NCBI RefSeq assembly: GCF_014652555.1
Contig: NZ_BMZA01000002.1
Coordinates: 372,001-436,000 of the forward strand
DNA from: Novosphingobium colocasiae
Lineage (GTDB): Bacteria; Pseudomonadota; Alphaproteobacteria; Sphingomonadales; Sphingomonadaceae
DNA length: 64,000 nucleotides
Reading direction: 5' to 3'
Shown here: positions 36,465-44,530 of the stretch, one piece after another
Position numbering within the stretch: the first letter of the stretch is position 1
Layout of the letters: the number at the start of each line of letters is the position of its first letter
Made by a program: the position numbers and the translations under genes
Notes under the pieces: generated by a model
The model's input: the letters and a program-made list of their open reading frames with translations, nothing else
Databases searched by the model: none
Told to the model about the DNA's origin: nothing

Positions 36465-37001
36465 ATGACCCAGCAGACCGCGATCGTCGCCGGTGGGTGC
36501 TTCTGGTGCACCGAGGCGGTGTTTCGCGACGTCATCGGCGTGACGGCGGTGGAGAGCGGCTATATCGGCGGCACCGTGCCCGATCCCACGTACCGGCAGG
36601 TCTGTTCGGGCAGCACCGGCCATGCCGAGGCGATCATGGTAACCTTCGATACAGCGGTCATCACCCTGCCCGAGGTGTTCGACGTGTTCATGGGCACGCA
36701 CGATCCGAGCCAGCTCAACCGGCAGGGCAATGATATCGGCACCCAGTACCGCTCGGCGATTTTCCCGCTCGATGACGATCAGCGGGCCGAGGCCGAGGCA
36801 GCGATCGCCCGGTGGAACGCCGATCACCCCGGCGAGCACGCGGTAACGACGATCGAAGGGCCTGACACCTGGTATCCGGCCGAAGACTACCATCAGGAAT
36901 ACTGGGACGGCGAAGGCCAGCGCAATCCCTATTGCCTGGCGGTTATCCCGCCCAAGCTATTGAAACTGCGCAAGAGCTTTCAGGATAAGGTGAAGGGCTA
37001 G
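36465..37001 (+). CDS. msrA: Peptide methionine sulfoxide reductase A
   Basis: A 178-residue protein with the catalytic GCFWCTEAVF motif near residue 13, then GVTAVESGYIGG, GHAEAIMVTFD, and GTQYRSAIF (the conserved Tyr pocket). It reduces the S-epimer of methionine sulfoxide in proteins. A resolving Cys is likely in NPYCLAVIPPK near the C-terminus. AGGACGG lies 8-9 nt before ATG 36465; the frame extends upstream to 36393 but without family similarity. It is divergent from the amidase gene and probably monocistronic. Confidence 0.96.
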   Translation: MTQQTAIVAGGCFWCTEAVFRDVIGVTAVESGYIGGTVPDPTYRQVCSGSTGHAEAIMVTFDTAVITLPEVFDVFMGTHDPSQLNRQGNDIGTQYRSAIFPLDDDQRAEAEAAIARWNADHPGEHAVTTIEGPDTWYPAEDYHQEYWDGEGQRNPYCLAVIPPKLLKLRKSFQDKVKG

Positions 37002-37054
37002 GAGAAGGCATTTTTTGGCAGCGGCCCGGAGCAGGCAACTAACTGGATCAGCTC

Positions 37055-37399
37055 ATGAATGATGGACTACCTGAGGGATGGCGGGAAAGCGCAGCAAATT
37101 GGGCCAGTGGAAAAAACCGGATTTGCGAGCTCTTTCTCTTCGGCTCACGCGCAAAGGGAGTTTTCACCGATAAGAGCGATATCGACATAGCCTACACGCT
37201 GACGGGATGCGATGCAGGCGAAACGCTCGCCTATGATATAATTGAAGCCACAACTTGGGAAAGCGAGTTGCAGCTCATCGTGAGCCCTATGGTACAACTC
37301 CACATGGCGGATCCGCTCACAGATGCGATTGTCTGGCCTGCGGTTAGGGCGCATGGCCAACTCATCTATAGTAAGCTCGGGCAGTTGCCACTGGGATGA
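37055..37399 (+). CDS. Orphan MNT-type nucleotidyltransferase domain protein
   Basis: A 114-residue protein. The polymerase-beta-type signature ELFLFGSRAKGVFTDKSDIDIAY contains GSRAKG and the DxD pair that binds Mg-nucleotide. Such minimal nucleotidyltransferases are often the MNT antitoxin of HEPN-MNT systems or act alone to AMPylate proteins. No HEPN partner is encoded next to it; the following gene encodes a small membrane protein. It is clearly AT-richer than msrA upstream, suggesting horizontal origin. The C-terminal half (WESELQLIVSPMVQLHMADP) is compatible with the family. Confidence 0.75.
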   Translation: MNDGLPEGWRESAANWASGKNRICELFLFGSRAKGVFTDKSDIDIAYTLTGCDAGETLAYDIIEATTWESELQLIVSPMVQLHMADPLTDAIVWPAVRAHGQLIYSKLGQLPLG

Positions 37400-37710
37400 C
37401 CGCCGGTACGTTTGCGGCGAAGGAAGACATGCGATGAAAGATGATGAAGAACTGCCGCCTGGCTCCCATACGCCCCATCCGGCGCAGTCTACCGCCGCAA
37501 GGCCGACCAGTTGGCGGAGAGGCGTGCGCCCTATATCGGTCGATGGATTGGGTCACCTTGGCGTGGGGGAGGACGGAGCACTCTTTTGGGATGGCCGACC
37601 TGTCGAAGTTGCCAAGCGGTTTACGCTTTCATTTTGGCAACGACTGGGAGCATTCCTGACGGTTGTAGCCGCGGTTGCGGGAGGTGGTGGCGCGCTAGAG
37701 TCTTTCTGAC

Positions 37711-38654
37711 TTATATTGAGGCATATCCGGCACCCCGGATGTAGTTTGCGCACTCGCTTGGCGGGAAGTGGTCGAGCAGGTTTCCGATGCGTCGCCAGGT
37801 TGCCTCGACGGTGCGCTCGTTGGCCTTTCGCAAGAGCCGCTTGAGTTTGGAGAACATCTCCTCGATGGGATTGAGGTCGGGAGAGTAGGGCGGCAGGAAG
37901 AGCAGCTTGATGCCTGCCGCTTTCAGGAGTCTTCGGACCTTGGCACCCTTGTGGCTGCCGAGATTGTCGATGACCACGATGCTGCCGGGGGCCAGCTCGG
38001 GGATCAGGAACTGCTCGACCCAGGCGGTGAAGGTCTCGCCATTGATCGGGCCATCGAGCACACAGGGGGCGACGATGCCGTCGTGCCTGAGCCCTGCGAT
38101 GAAGGTCAGCGTCTTCCAGTGTCCGTGCGGCACCTTGTCGATCAGAGGCTTGCCCCGGTCATGCCAGCCGTGGGTCCGGGTCATGTTGGTCTTGGCCCAG
38201 GTCTCGTCGACGAAGACCATGCGCCTGGGATCTATCCAGCGCTGGAGCCAGAACCAGCGGGCACGACGCCGGGCGACATCGGGCCGATCCTGCTCCTTGG
38301 CGAAGAGCGTCTTTTTTTAAACGTCTTGCCGCAGCGCTTCAGGAACCGCCACAGCGTATCGCAGCACACCACCACGCCCCGCTCGTCGCGAAGCTCGGCC
38401 AGCAGTTCGTGCAGGGTCAGGTCCTTTTTCTGCGCGATCCGCGCCATGAGCCATTCGCGCTCGCTCTCCAGACGCGGACGAAGATGGCCACCGACCTTGC
38501 CCGGCTCGATCGTCCCGCGCGTCCGCCACGCTTGCGCCCAGCGAACTCCCGTCGCGGCGCTTACATCAAGCGTCCGCGCAGCCGATCGAGCCGACATGCC
38601 ACGGTCAAGCGCCCGGCAAAAACGCTCCCGCAAATCCGACGATAAGGGCCTCAT
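37711..38654 (-). CDS. IS630-family transposase, made by -1 frameshifting
   Basis: Two overlapping frames. OrfA (38654 to about 38312) holds the helix-turn-helix DNA-binding part (MSARSAARTLDVSAATGVRW, ELLAELRDERGVVVCC). OrfB (to 37711) holds the DDE catalytic domain: Asp in MVFVDETWAKTN, Asp in IVVIDNLGSHKG and Glu in YSPDLNPIEEMFSKLK. At 38311-38317 the mRNA reads A-AAA-AAG. A -1 slip joins KTFKK to TLFAKEQDRPDVARR and yields a protein of about 314 residues, the family length. Without the slip OrfA ends at 38232 after 140 residues. All catalytic residues are present, so the element may be active. Confidence 0.88.
38311..38317 (-). other. Slippery heptamer for -1 ribosomal frameshifting
   Basis: On the minus strand the sequence A-AAA-AAG lies within TTTAAAAAAAG exactly where the transposase must change from the OrfA to the OrfB frame. 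The run of seven A and the -1 direction match programmed frameshift sites of IS630-type elements. Confidence 0.75.
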
Positions 38655-38895
38655 CCATGCTGGCCTCCTGTCCAGTACCCAGCTTGAATCACAAATTGCC
38701 CCTCAGGGGAATCCCTCCCGATTCTTTCAAACACGGAACGACTCTAGCATCCGCATGGATAGACTGGCATCCAGAGCAAGTATGTCAGAAACCTAATCCG
38801 TAAGGGGGCATTAATCGCGCGCCCCTTACCATTATTCGTTCGGTTGGCTCAGGTCTCAGCATTCCCCGATTATCAGCGATCGAACCCTTGCAAGC

Positions 38896-40125
38896 TTATC
38901 GACACCAGCGGGCCACGAAGAACCCGTCCAGCCCGCCCGCCTCCGACAGCATGCCGGGATCGGTGAGCAGCCATCCGTCGCCGGTCGGGGCCAGGCCGGC
39001 CGGCAGTTCGGTGGCAAGGATAGGATCGGGAGACAGCCTGACCCGCGCCGCTTGCCCCACGCCCTCGTCGGGTTCGAGCGAACATACCGCGTAGACCAGC
39101 GTGCCGCCGGGGTTGAGCCATCGGGCGGCGCGATCGAGCAGGCGCTGCTGCAGCGGCACCATATCCGCGATCTGGCGCGCGCCGATGCGATGGAGGACAT
39201 CGGGGTGGCGGCGGCAGGTGCCGGTGGCGGTACACGGCGCGTCGAGCAGGATCGCATCGAACGGCGCGGGCGGCTCCCAGGCCAGCGCGTCGGCCTGCAC
39301 CACCTCGGCATGAAGGCTAGTGCGGGCGAGGTTGTCACGCAGGCGCTGGATGCGTCGGCCGGCGATGTCGAGCGCAGTGACGTCCCACCCGGCAGCGGCA
39401 AGCTGCAATGTCTTGCCGCCCGGTGCGGCGCACAGGTCCAGCACGCGGCGGCCACGGCCCTCACCCAGCAACCGCACCGGCAGCCCGGCGGCCAGATCCT
39501 GCACCCACCATGCGCCTTCGCCGAAACCGGCCAGCCCCTCCACCGCTGCCCCGCGCGGCAGGCGCAGATGCCCCGGCAGCAGTGAAACGCCACCGAGCCG
39601 CTCAGCCCACAGGTCCGTCTCGGCCGGATCGCGCAAGGTCAGGTCGAGCGGCGGCGGCTCGGCAAGGCCGGCAGCGATCGCCCCTGCCCGTTCGCCCCAC
39701 CGCGCCGCTGCTGCATCCGGCAGGCCGGGTGCCTGCGGCAAGCTTACACCGCGCTTCATCAGGGTCGAGAATACGCCGTGGGCCAGCCGGCGCGGCCCGC
39801 CCGCCAACAACGGCAGTCCGGTGGCGATCACCGCATGCGGCGGCGTATCGAGGCGCAGAACCTGGGCCAGCATGATCTCCAGCACCGCGCGCGGCTTGGC
39901 GTCGGCGGGCAACACTTGCGCGGTGGCGCTGTCGATCAGGGCATCAAGGTCCCGGCGCCAGCGCAGCACTTCGCTGGCAATGGCGCGGGCCAGAGCCCGG
40001 TCGGCGTCCCCCTTCACACGGCCAAGCGCGGAGCTTGCCGCCTGATCCAGGGTTTCGCCACGTCGCAACACGGCATCGATCAGGGTGAGCGCGGCGCGGC
40101 GCGCGGGAAAGCCGGGAATGTCCAT
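38896..40125 (-). CDS. rsmB: RsmB-type rRNA/tRNA (cytosine-5) methyltransferase
   Basis: A 409-residue protein. The N-terminal NusB-like helical domain (about 5-130: RRAALTLIDAVLRRGETLDQA, RAIASEVLRWRRDLDALI) is followed by a NOL1/NOP2/Sun methyltransferase domain. It has the SAM loop VLDLCAAPGGKTLQLA, acidic LDIAGRRIQRL, motif IV LDAPCTATGTCRRHPD and the nucleophile Cys in LVYAVCSLEPDEG. The NusB-like part identifies the RsmB subgroup, which methylates C967 of 16S rRNA. The C-terminus is short. It is divergent from the DUF1674 gene. Confidence 0.9.
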   Translation of the reverse strand: MDIPGFPARRAALTLIDAVLRRGETLDQAASSALGRVKGDADRALARAIASEVLRWRRDLDALIDSATAQVLPADAKPRAVLEIMLAQVLRLDTPPHAVIATGLPLLAGGPRRLAHGVFSTLMKRGVSLPQAPGLPDAAAARWGERAGAIAAGLAEPPPLDLTLRDPAETDLWAERLGGVSLLPGHLRLPRGAAVEGLAGFGEGAWWVQDLAAGLPVRLLGEGRGRRVLDLCAAPGGKTLQLAAAGWDVTALDIAGRRIQRLRDNLARTSLHAEVVQADALAWEPPAPFDAILLDAPCTATGTCRRHPDVLHRIGARQIADMVPLQQRLLDRAARWLNPGGTLVYAVCSLEPDEGVGQAARVRLSPDPILATELPAGLAPTGDGWLLTDPGMLSEAGGLDGFFVARWCR

Positions 40126-40180
40126 CGGCGCGCGTCTATATCGGATTGCGTTTTACCGCCAGCCGCACCACATGGGGGCC

Positions 40181-40351
40181 ATGACCGAACGCGCGACAAA
40201 ACGTCCCGAAGGCTTCACCAAGCCGGCCCACTGGACCAACGATCCGGTGCCGGCCCCGGTGCCGCAAGATCGGAAGGCAGAGGACGCCGAGGAACTGTCC
40301 CCCACCCGCTACGGCGATTGGGTGCACAAGGGAATCGCCGTCGATTTCTGA
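40181..40351 (+). CDS. DUF1674 protein (SDHAF4-like)
   Basis: A 56-residue protein ending in LSPTRYGDWVHKGIAVDF, the C-terminal hallmark of DUF1674, related to mitochondrial SDHAF4. That protein assists flavination and assembly of the succinate dehydrogenase flavoprotein subunit. A bacterial role in SDH assembly is inferred from homology. The start is ATG 40181 with GGGGG close upstream, or ATG 40172 three codons earlier. The sdh genes are not in the window; it lies between the rsmB-like and diguanylate cyclase genes. Confidence 0.88.
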   Translation: MTERATKRPEGFTKPAHWTNDPVPAPVPQDRKAEDAEELSPTRYGDWVHKGIAVDF

Positions 40352-40368
40352 GGGTCAGCCCGCCGAGA

Positions 40369-41358
40369 TCAGGCTGCCCGCGCCAGCTCGCAACGATTGC
40401 GGCCGGCGCGCTTGGCCGCATAAAGCGGGGCATCGGCGGCGGCGATCCAGTCTTCTGCCGAAGCGATGCCGGTGCGAACCGGGGCGATGCCGATGCTGGC
40501 GGTGATCTGCAATTCGCCGAAACCCGGAATGGGGACGTAATCGCCGGCGATTGTCCGGCGCAGGCGTTCGGCGACGGCACCCGCGTTCGTCACATCGGTC
40601 TCGGGCAGCAGCAGCGCGAACTCCTCACCCCCCAGGCGCCCCAGCACGTCGACCGGCCGCTTGGCAGAGGAGATCGAGGCAGCCAGATGCCGCAACACCT
40701 TGTCGCCCATCGGATGGCCGTGGGTATCATTCACCGACTTGAAGTGATCGACATCGATCAGCATCAGGCTTGCAGGCCGGCCGTAGCGAAGGAAACGCAC
40801 GATTTCCTGCTCGGCCGCTTCTATGAAGCCGCGCCGGGTCAGCGCGCCGGTCAACTGATCGCGGCCGGCGATCCGCCGCAGTTCCAGCTCGTTCATGACG
40901 ATCCGCGCCAGGTTGCCCAGGATCGCCAGATCGTTTTCCGTGTAGCGCCGCACGCGGGTATCCACGGCGCACAGAGAACCGATATTGTACCCATCCGGGG
41001 TGCATAGCGGGATGCCGGCGTAGCTGCGCACGAACGGGGCTTCCAGCACGCTGGGGCTGTTGGCAAAGCGGACATCCAGTCGCGCGTCCTCTATGACGAG
41101 CGGCTCGTGCTTGAGGATGGTGTGCGAGCAGAACGAGGCGCTGCGTGGCGTTTCGGTGGCTTCGAAGCCCGACCGCGCCTTGAACCACTGCCGGTCCTGC
41201 TCGATCAGGGAAACGGCGGCGATCGGAACATCGAGGATATTGCGCACCAGCGATACGACATTGTCGAACGGCTCTTCAGGCGGGGTATCGACCACGGCGA
41301 GCCTGGCCAGCGCCGCAAGCCTGCCGGGTTCGTCCACCAGTACGCCATCGTTCGTCAT
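40369..41358 (-). CDS. GAF-GGDEF diguanylate cyclase
   Basis: A 329-residue cytosolic protein. An N-terminal GAF sensor domain (about 15-155: FDNVVSLVRNILDVPIAAVSL, SFCSHTILKHEPLVIEDA, YAGIPLCTPDGYNIGSLC) is followed by a GGDEF domain (about 165-325). That domain has substrate motif LIDVDHFKSVNDTHGHPMGD and active site RLGGEEFALL. An RxxD inhibitory site (RPVD) lies five residues before GGEEF, so product feedback is expected. It makes c-di-GMP in response to an unknown ligand or redox signal. No phosphodiesterase domain. It is convergent with the DUF1674 gene. Confidence 0.93.
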   Translation of the reverse strand: MTNDGVLVDEPGRLAALARLAVVDTPPEEPFDNVVSLVRNILDVPIAAVSLIEQDRQWFKARSGFEATETPRSASFCSHTILKHEPLVIEDARLDVRFANSPSVLEAPFVRSYAGIPLCTPDGYNIGSLCAVDTRVRRYTENDLAILGNLARIVMNELELRRIAGRDQLTGALTRRGFIEAAEQEIVRFLRYGRPASLMLIDVDHFKSVNDTHGHPMGDKVLRHLAASISSAKRPVDVLGRLGGEEFALLLPETDVTNAGAVAERLRRTIAGDYVPIPGFGELQITASIGIAPVRTGIASAEDWIAAADAPLYAAKRAGRNRCELARAA

Positions 41359-41594
41359 CGGCCGCGCTGCCCTTTCCGGCGGGAGACGATCGATTTGCGC
41401 CGATCACAACCGCCTGCCCCACGCAGAAATTGCTCGCGGGATGCCCGAGGAAAATAAGGATAGCGAGGTTAACAATTTGTCATCCGCCATAGGCAAACGC
41501 GACGAATAGTGGCTCAATCCGGCGCGAAATGGCGCGTCAAACCCGATTGTTTCACCGGGGAGCCCAGCGGGGCACCTAAGCTTGCGCAAAGGGT

Positions 41595-41620
41595 GCGGCC
41601 GGCCCTTCCGGACCGGCCGC
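41595..41620 (-). terminator. GC-rich hairpin after the outer-membrane protein gene
   Basis: The perfect 8-bp stem GCGGCCGG/CCGGCCGC with a 10-nt loop lies 6 bp beyond the stop codon at 41626. It has only a weak T run on the minus strand, so termination is likely but not certain. Confidence 0.5.
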
Positions 41621-41625
41621 CGGGA

Positions 41626-43242
41626 TCAGAAGCGGTAACCGATGAACAGGTGGCCGCTCTTGTAGTTGTTGGCCAGCTTGCCGATCAGGCCGAAGCGGAA
41701 CAGCTCCTCGCTGGAGCGCGTATCGGTCTCGCGGGTGCGCACGCCCATCGACAGCGTCGCCTCGTGGATGTTCTCGGTATAAAGCTCGTCACCCACGTAC
41801 TTGGTGAAGGCATAGCTGGCCCGCACGGATGACTGGCGCTTGCCCACCCGCACGCCGCTGAGCGGGAGATCGTAAGCGAAGCCATTGCGGAAGACCACGT
41901 TGTTGGTGCGGTTGCCCACGTCGTAGCCGTAAAGCTCGGCCTTGATGACCTTGGTGTAGCCGACCATGTTGCCGATCGTCAGCGAACCGCGACCGATGTT
42001 GTCGAGCATGTAGAGGCTGCTGAGGCTGCCGGTCATGACCTGGCCTTCCAGCCCCTGATCATAGGCATTGACATAGCCGAAGCCGACCCGGGGTTCGAGG
42101 CTCCAGCGCCGGCTGACCGGATAGCGCAGCGCCATCGCGCCCGATACCCGCAAAGTGCGCACACCCTTCACGTCGGAGTAGGATACCGGAACATCGAGGA
42201 TCAGCAGCGCACGACTGCCTTCGGACAGGCGGAACGCCCGGTTGATGCGGGCATCGTACTGGGTGCCGACGGCCCCCTGCTTGTTGACCCGGCCGATTCT
42301 GAGCCCCAGGCCCCACGGCGCTTCATCGACGCCGAAGGTGGGCAACGTGAAGTCCAGCGCCTGTTCGACCATCTGCTGCTGCAGACTGTCGGCATTGCCG
42401 ACCAGCGGGTTCACGCCGGCCTTGCTGACCGAGCAGCCATAAATGCCCTTGAGCATCTGGCTGCTGCTGAACTGCTGCGAGCCGCGATAACCCCAGGCCA
42501 CGCCCGTCTGGGGGTCGTTGGGTGCCTGCGAGGAATTGGCATCCAGGAATTGCTCGTACTTGGCGAAGGCCAGCTCCGCCGCATTGTTCGGGTCCAAGCC
42601 AATGAAGACGACGGAGTACGGATCCTGATAGTCGCTCTCGATATTGTCGAACGCTGCCTGCGAGACGCCAGCGGGTGCCGCCGTGTAGACCCCATCTTGA
42701 TCAACCGCGCGCCAGCCATCGAAGTTGACGACCTGCTGGCCGGCGGCATTGGTGGTGCGCACCGGAACACGGTCACCGCTGAGGCACGGCACGGTAATGC
42801 TCAACCGCCCGACACCCTCGAAATCGACGAATTCGCCTTGAGCATCGGTAATGACATCGCCGCTGATCGCGTTGGGCTGACCGTTCTGGCCGACTGCCAG
42901 CACGCCTTCGATATAGCGCGCCTGGACCTGCGTTCCGAGGATGTTGGTGGTGGCGGTGACAAGGCTGAACGTGCCGACATCGTTGGTGCCGTCGAACCCG
43001 TAGATATCGGGAATGTCCAGCAGATGCAGCAGGTCCAGCCCGGCATCCTTGGCCACGAAGCTGCTGTCGAACGGCACGTCAAGGCTACCGCTATCGTTGG
43101 CATTGTCGAACTGCATGCGGACGTAGACCCGTCCGGGGCTGTTCGGCGCGGTGACGCTGTCCACCTGCTGCGCCAGCGCAATCGAACTGTTTGCGGAGAT
43201 GGCCATCATCCCCACGGCAAAGCGCGTGATCGAATTTTTCAT
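41626..43242 (-). CDS. Exported beta-barrel-like protein of unknown family
   Basis: A 538-residue protein with a signal peptide (MKNSITRFAVGMMAISANSSIALAQQ). The N-terminal half (to about residue 270) has a repeated YVRMQFDNANDSGSLDVPFD-like beta content and a single pair of Cys (VPCLSGD, IYGCSVSK). The C-terminal half reads as alternating amphipathic strands (LRVSGAMALRYPVSRRWSLEP, SSVRASYAFTKYVGDELY) and ends in YRF, the outer-membrane insertion signal. I do not recognise the family. GGGGGAAG precedes ATG 43242. The divergent LuxR-type gene is its likely regulator. Transport, adhesion and enzymatic roles are all open. Confidence 0.65.
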   Translation of the reverse strand: MKNSITRFAVGMMAISANSSIALAQQVDSVTAPNSPGRVYVRMQFDNANDSGSLDVPFDSSFVAKDAGLDLLHLLDIPDIYGFDGTNDVGTFSLVTATTNILGTQVQARYIEGVLAVGQNGQPNAISGDVITDAQGEFVDFEGVGRLSITVPCLSGDRVPVRTTNAAGQQVVNFDGWRAVDQDGVYTAAPAGVSQAAFDNIESDYQDPYSVVFIGLDPNNAAELAFAKYEQFLDANSSQAPNDPQTGVAWGYRGSQQFSSSQMLKGIYGCSVSKAGVNPLVGNADSLQQQMVEQALDFTLPTFGVDEAPWGLGLRIGRVNKQGAVGTQYDARINRAFRLSEGSRALLILDVPVSYSDVKGVRTLRVSGAMALRYPVSRRWSLEPRVGFGYVNAYDQGLEGQVMTGSLSSLYMLDNIGRGSLTIGNMVGYTKVIKAELYGYDVGNRTNNVVFRNGFAYDLPLSGVRVGKRQSSVRASYAFTKYVGDELYTENIHEATLSMGVRTRETDTRSSEELFRFGLIGKLANNYKSGHLFIGYRF

Positions 43243-43414
43243 ACTTCCCCCTGTCCGATCATACTGCCCTATGATCGGTGCAATAAAATTACTGCGATCG
43301 GGAGTAGACTGCCATACCCCAAACACGGTAAACATGGCGTCAATTCCCGGTTCGTTTGCTATTTTTTAACTGCGAAGGACCGGTATTGGGGGACGTCACA
43401 TCTTTTCAGCCGAC

Positions 43415-44500
43415 TTGATCGACCGTATCTACGAAGCCGCCGTCCTGCCGGATGGCTGGTCGGGTGTTCTGGAGGATATTGGGCGCGGTGTCGGCGCGAA
43501 AGGCGGTCTGTTGATTGCCCGGTCCGAAGACGGTGCACGGTTCGCGGGATCGCCTGAAGCGCTGGCCGTGGCGCAGGACTTCGTAGCTGCCGGCCACATG
43601 GAGCACAACGACCGGGTCCCCCGCCTGATCGCGCGCCAGCATCCCGGGTTCGAGACCGACCTCGATTTCCACACGCTTGACGAAATGGCGCGCCTGCCGA
43701 TGTACGCCGATTTCCTCGTCCCGCGCGGCTGGCCGCTGGCGGCTGCCACCAGCTTGCGCAGCAGCGGCGAAAATCACCTTGTCCTCACGATCGAAGGCTT
43801 CACCAAGGTGCCGGAGTTGCTGGGGTCGGTCGAACATCTCGACGCCCTGCGCCCGCATCTGGCGCGTTCGGCGATCATGGCGGCGCAATTGCGGCTGGAA
43901 CAGGCGCGCGGGATGATCGCCGCGCTGGACATCGTCGGCCTGCCCGCTGCCGCGCTGAACGGGCGGCGGATGATGGCGGCGAATGCGCTGCTCCAGACCC
44001 GGCTGGAGGCCGGGGCGCTGGCGATGGCGGGTGGATTGCGGCTGAGCGATCCGCAGCTCGACCAGATGCTGCAAGCCGCGCTCGACGCGGCCGGCGGGCA
44101 CGACGGTCAGGGCACTTCGATCGCGCTGCCCGGCGATGGCGGGCACTGCCGCGACGTCGTTCACGTCCTGCCGCTGCGCGGAGACGCGCGCGATATCTTT
44201 TCGGGGATCACCGCGCTGGTCATCTTCGCCTCGGTCGACAAGCGCCCGGCGATCCCGGCAGACATGCTGCAAAGCCTGTTCGGGCTGACCGCCGCCGAAG
44301 CGTCGATCGTCCAGGGACTGGCAGCGGGCCAGTCAGTCGCCAGCCTGTCCGAACAGGCCGGCAAATCCGCGCACACCGTCAAGACGCAGGTTAAGTCTGT
44401 CCTCGCAAAAGTGGGGGTCAACCGCCAGGCAGACCTGATCCGCACCATCGCCGACCTGTGCATCCGCCGCCCGCCGGGTGCCGATGATCGGGCAGCCTGA
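43415..44500 (+). CDS. LuxR-type HTH regulator with unusual start
   Basis: A 361-residue reading. The C-terminal HTH (about 285-345) is FGLTAAEASIVQGLAAGQSV, then SLSEQAGKSAHTVKTQVKSVLAKVGV. The long N-terminal part lacks a recognisable PAS or autoinducer signature. No ATG is available: the given start is TTG at 43415. The frame is open upstream to 43370 (stop at 43367), where ATT at 43385 is 5 bases after AAGGAC and would add ten residues, giving a family-like ADLIDRIYEAA start. It is divergent from the unknown outer-membrane protein gene and probably controls it. Confidence 0.8.
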   Translation: MIDRIYEAAVLPDGWSGVLEDIGRGVGAKGGLLIARSEDGARFAGSPEALAVAQDFVAAGHMEHNDRVPRLIARQHPGFETDLDFHTLDEMARLPMYADFLVPRGWPLAAATSLRSSGENHLVLTIEGFTKVPELLGSVEHLDALRPHLARSAIMAAQLRLEQARGMIAALDIVGLPAAALNGRRMMAANALLQTRLEAGALAMAGGLRLSDPQLDQMLQAALDAAGGHDGQGTSIALPGDGGHCRDVVHVLPLRGDARDIFSGITALVIFASVDKRPAIPADMLQSLFGLTAAEASIVQGLAAGQSVASLSEQAGKSAHTVKTQVKSVLAKVGVNRQADLIRTIADLCIRRPPGADDRAA

Positions 44501-44530
44501 GACGCGGGTGCACTGACGCCGGCTGGGCGA

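Larger units (their letters stand above)
37698..38744 (-). mobile_element. IS630-family insertion sequence (about 1047 bp)
   Basis: Bounded by TA at 37696-37697 and 38745-38746, the target duplication typical of IS630/Tc1. Terminal inverted repeats are imperfect: both ends begin GAGTC, then (T or G)TTC(T or C)G. It contains one transposase in two frames. It interrupts the small membrane-protein gene. The intact target frame after virtual excision supports these exact borders. Confidence 0.8.
37434..38803 (+). pseudogene. Small membrane protein gene split by an IS630-family insertion
   Basis: From ATG 37434 (AAGGAAG upstream) a 91-residue frame runs to a stop at 37709, but its last residues (ESF) are encoded by the left end of the insertion sequence. 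If the element and one TA copy are removed, codon CTA (37695-37697) joins GCA at 38747. The frame then continues for 18 codons (ASAWIDWHPEQVCQKPNP) to TAA at 38801-38803, giving a 106-residue protein. Features: Pro-rich N-terminus, GHLGVGEDGALFWDGRPVEV, and one membrane helix (FWQRLGAFLTVVAAVAGGG). No function is known to me; similar small single-helix proteins occur in sphingomonads. The truncated form may still be made. Confidence 0.75.

Noticed and set aside
38784..38791. GTCAGAAA at 38784-38791 against TTTCTGAC at 37703-37710 as the ends of the insertion sequence
   Set aside because: It is an 8-bp match without a target duplication. The GAGTC ends flanked by TA at 37696 and 38745 fit IS630 rules and restore a host reading frame.
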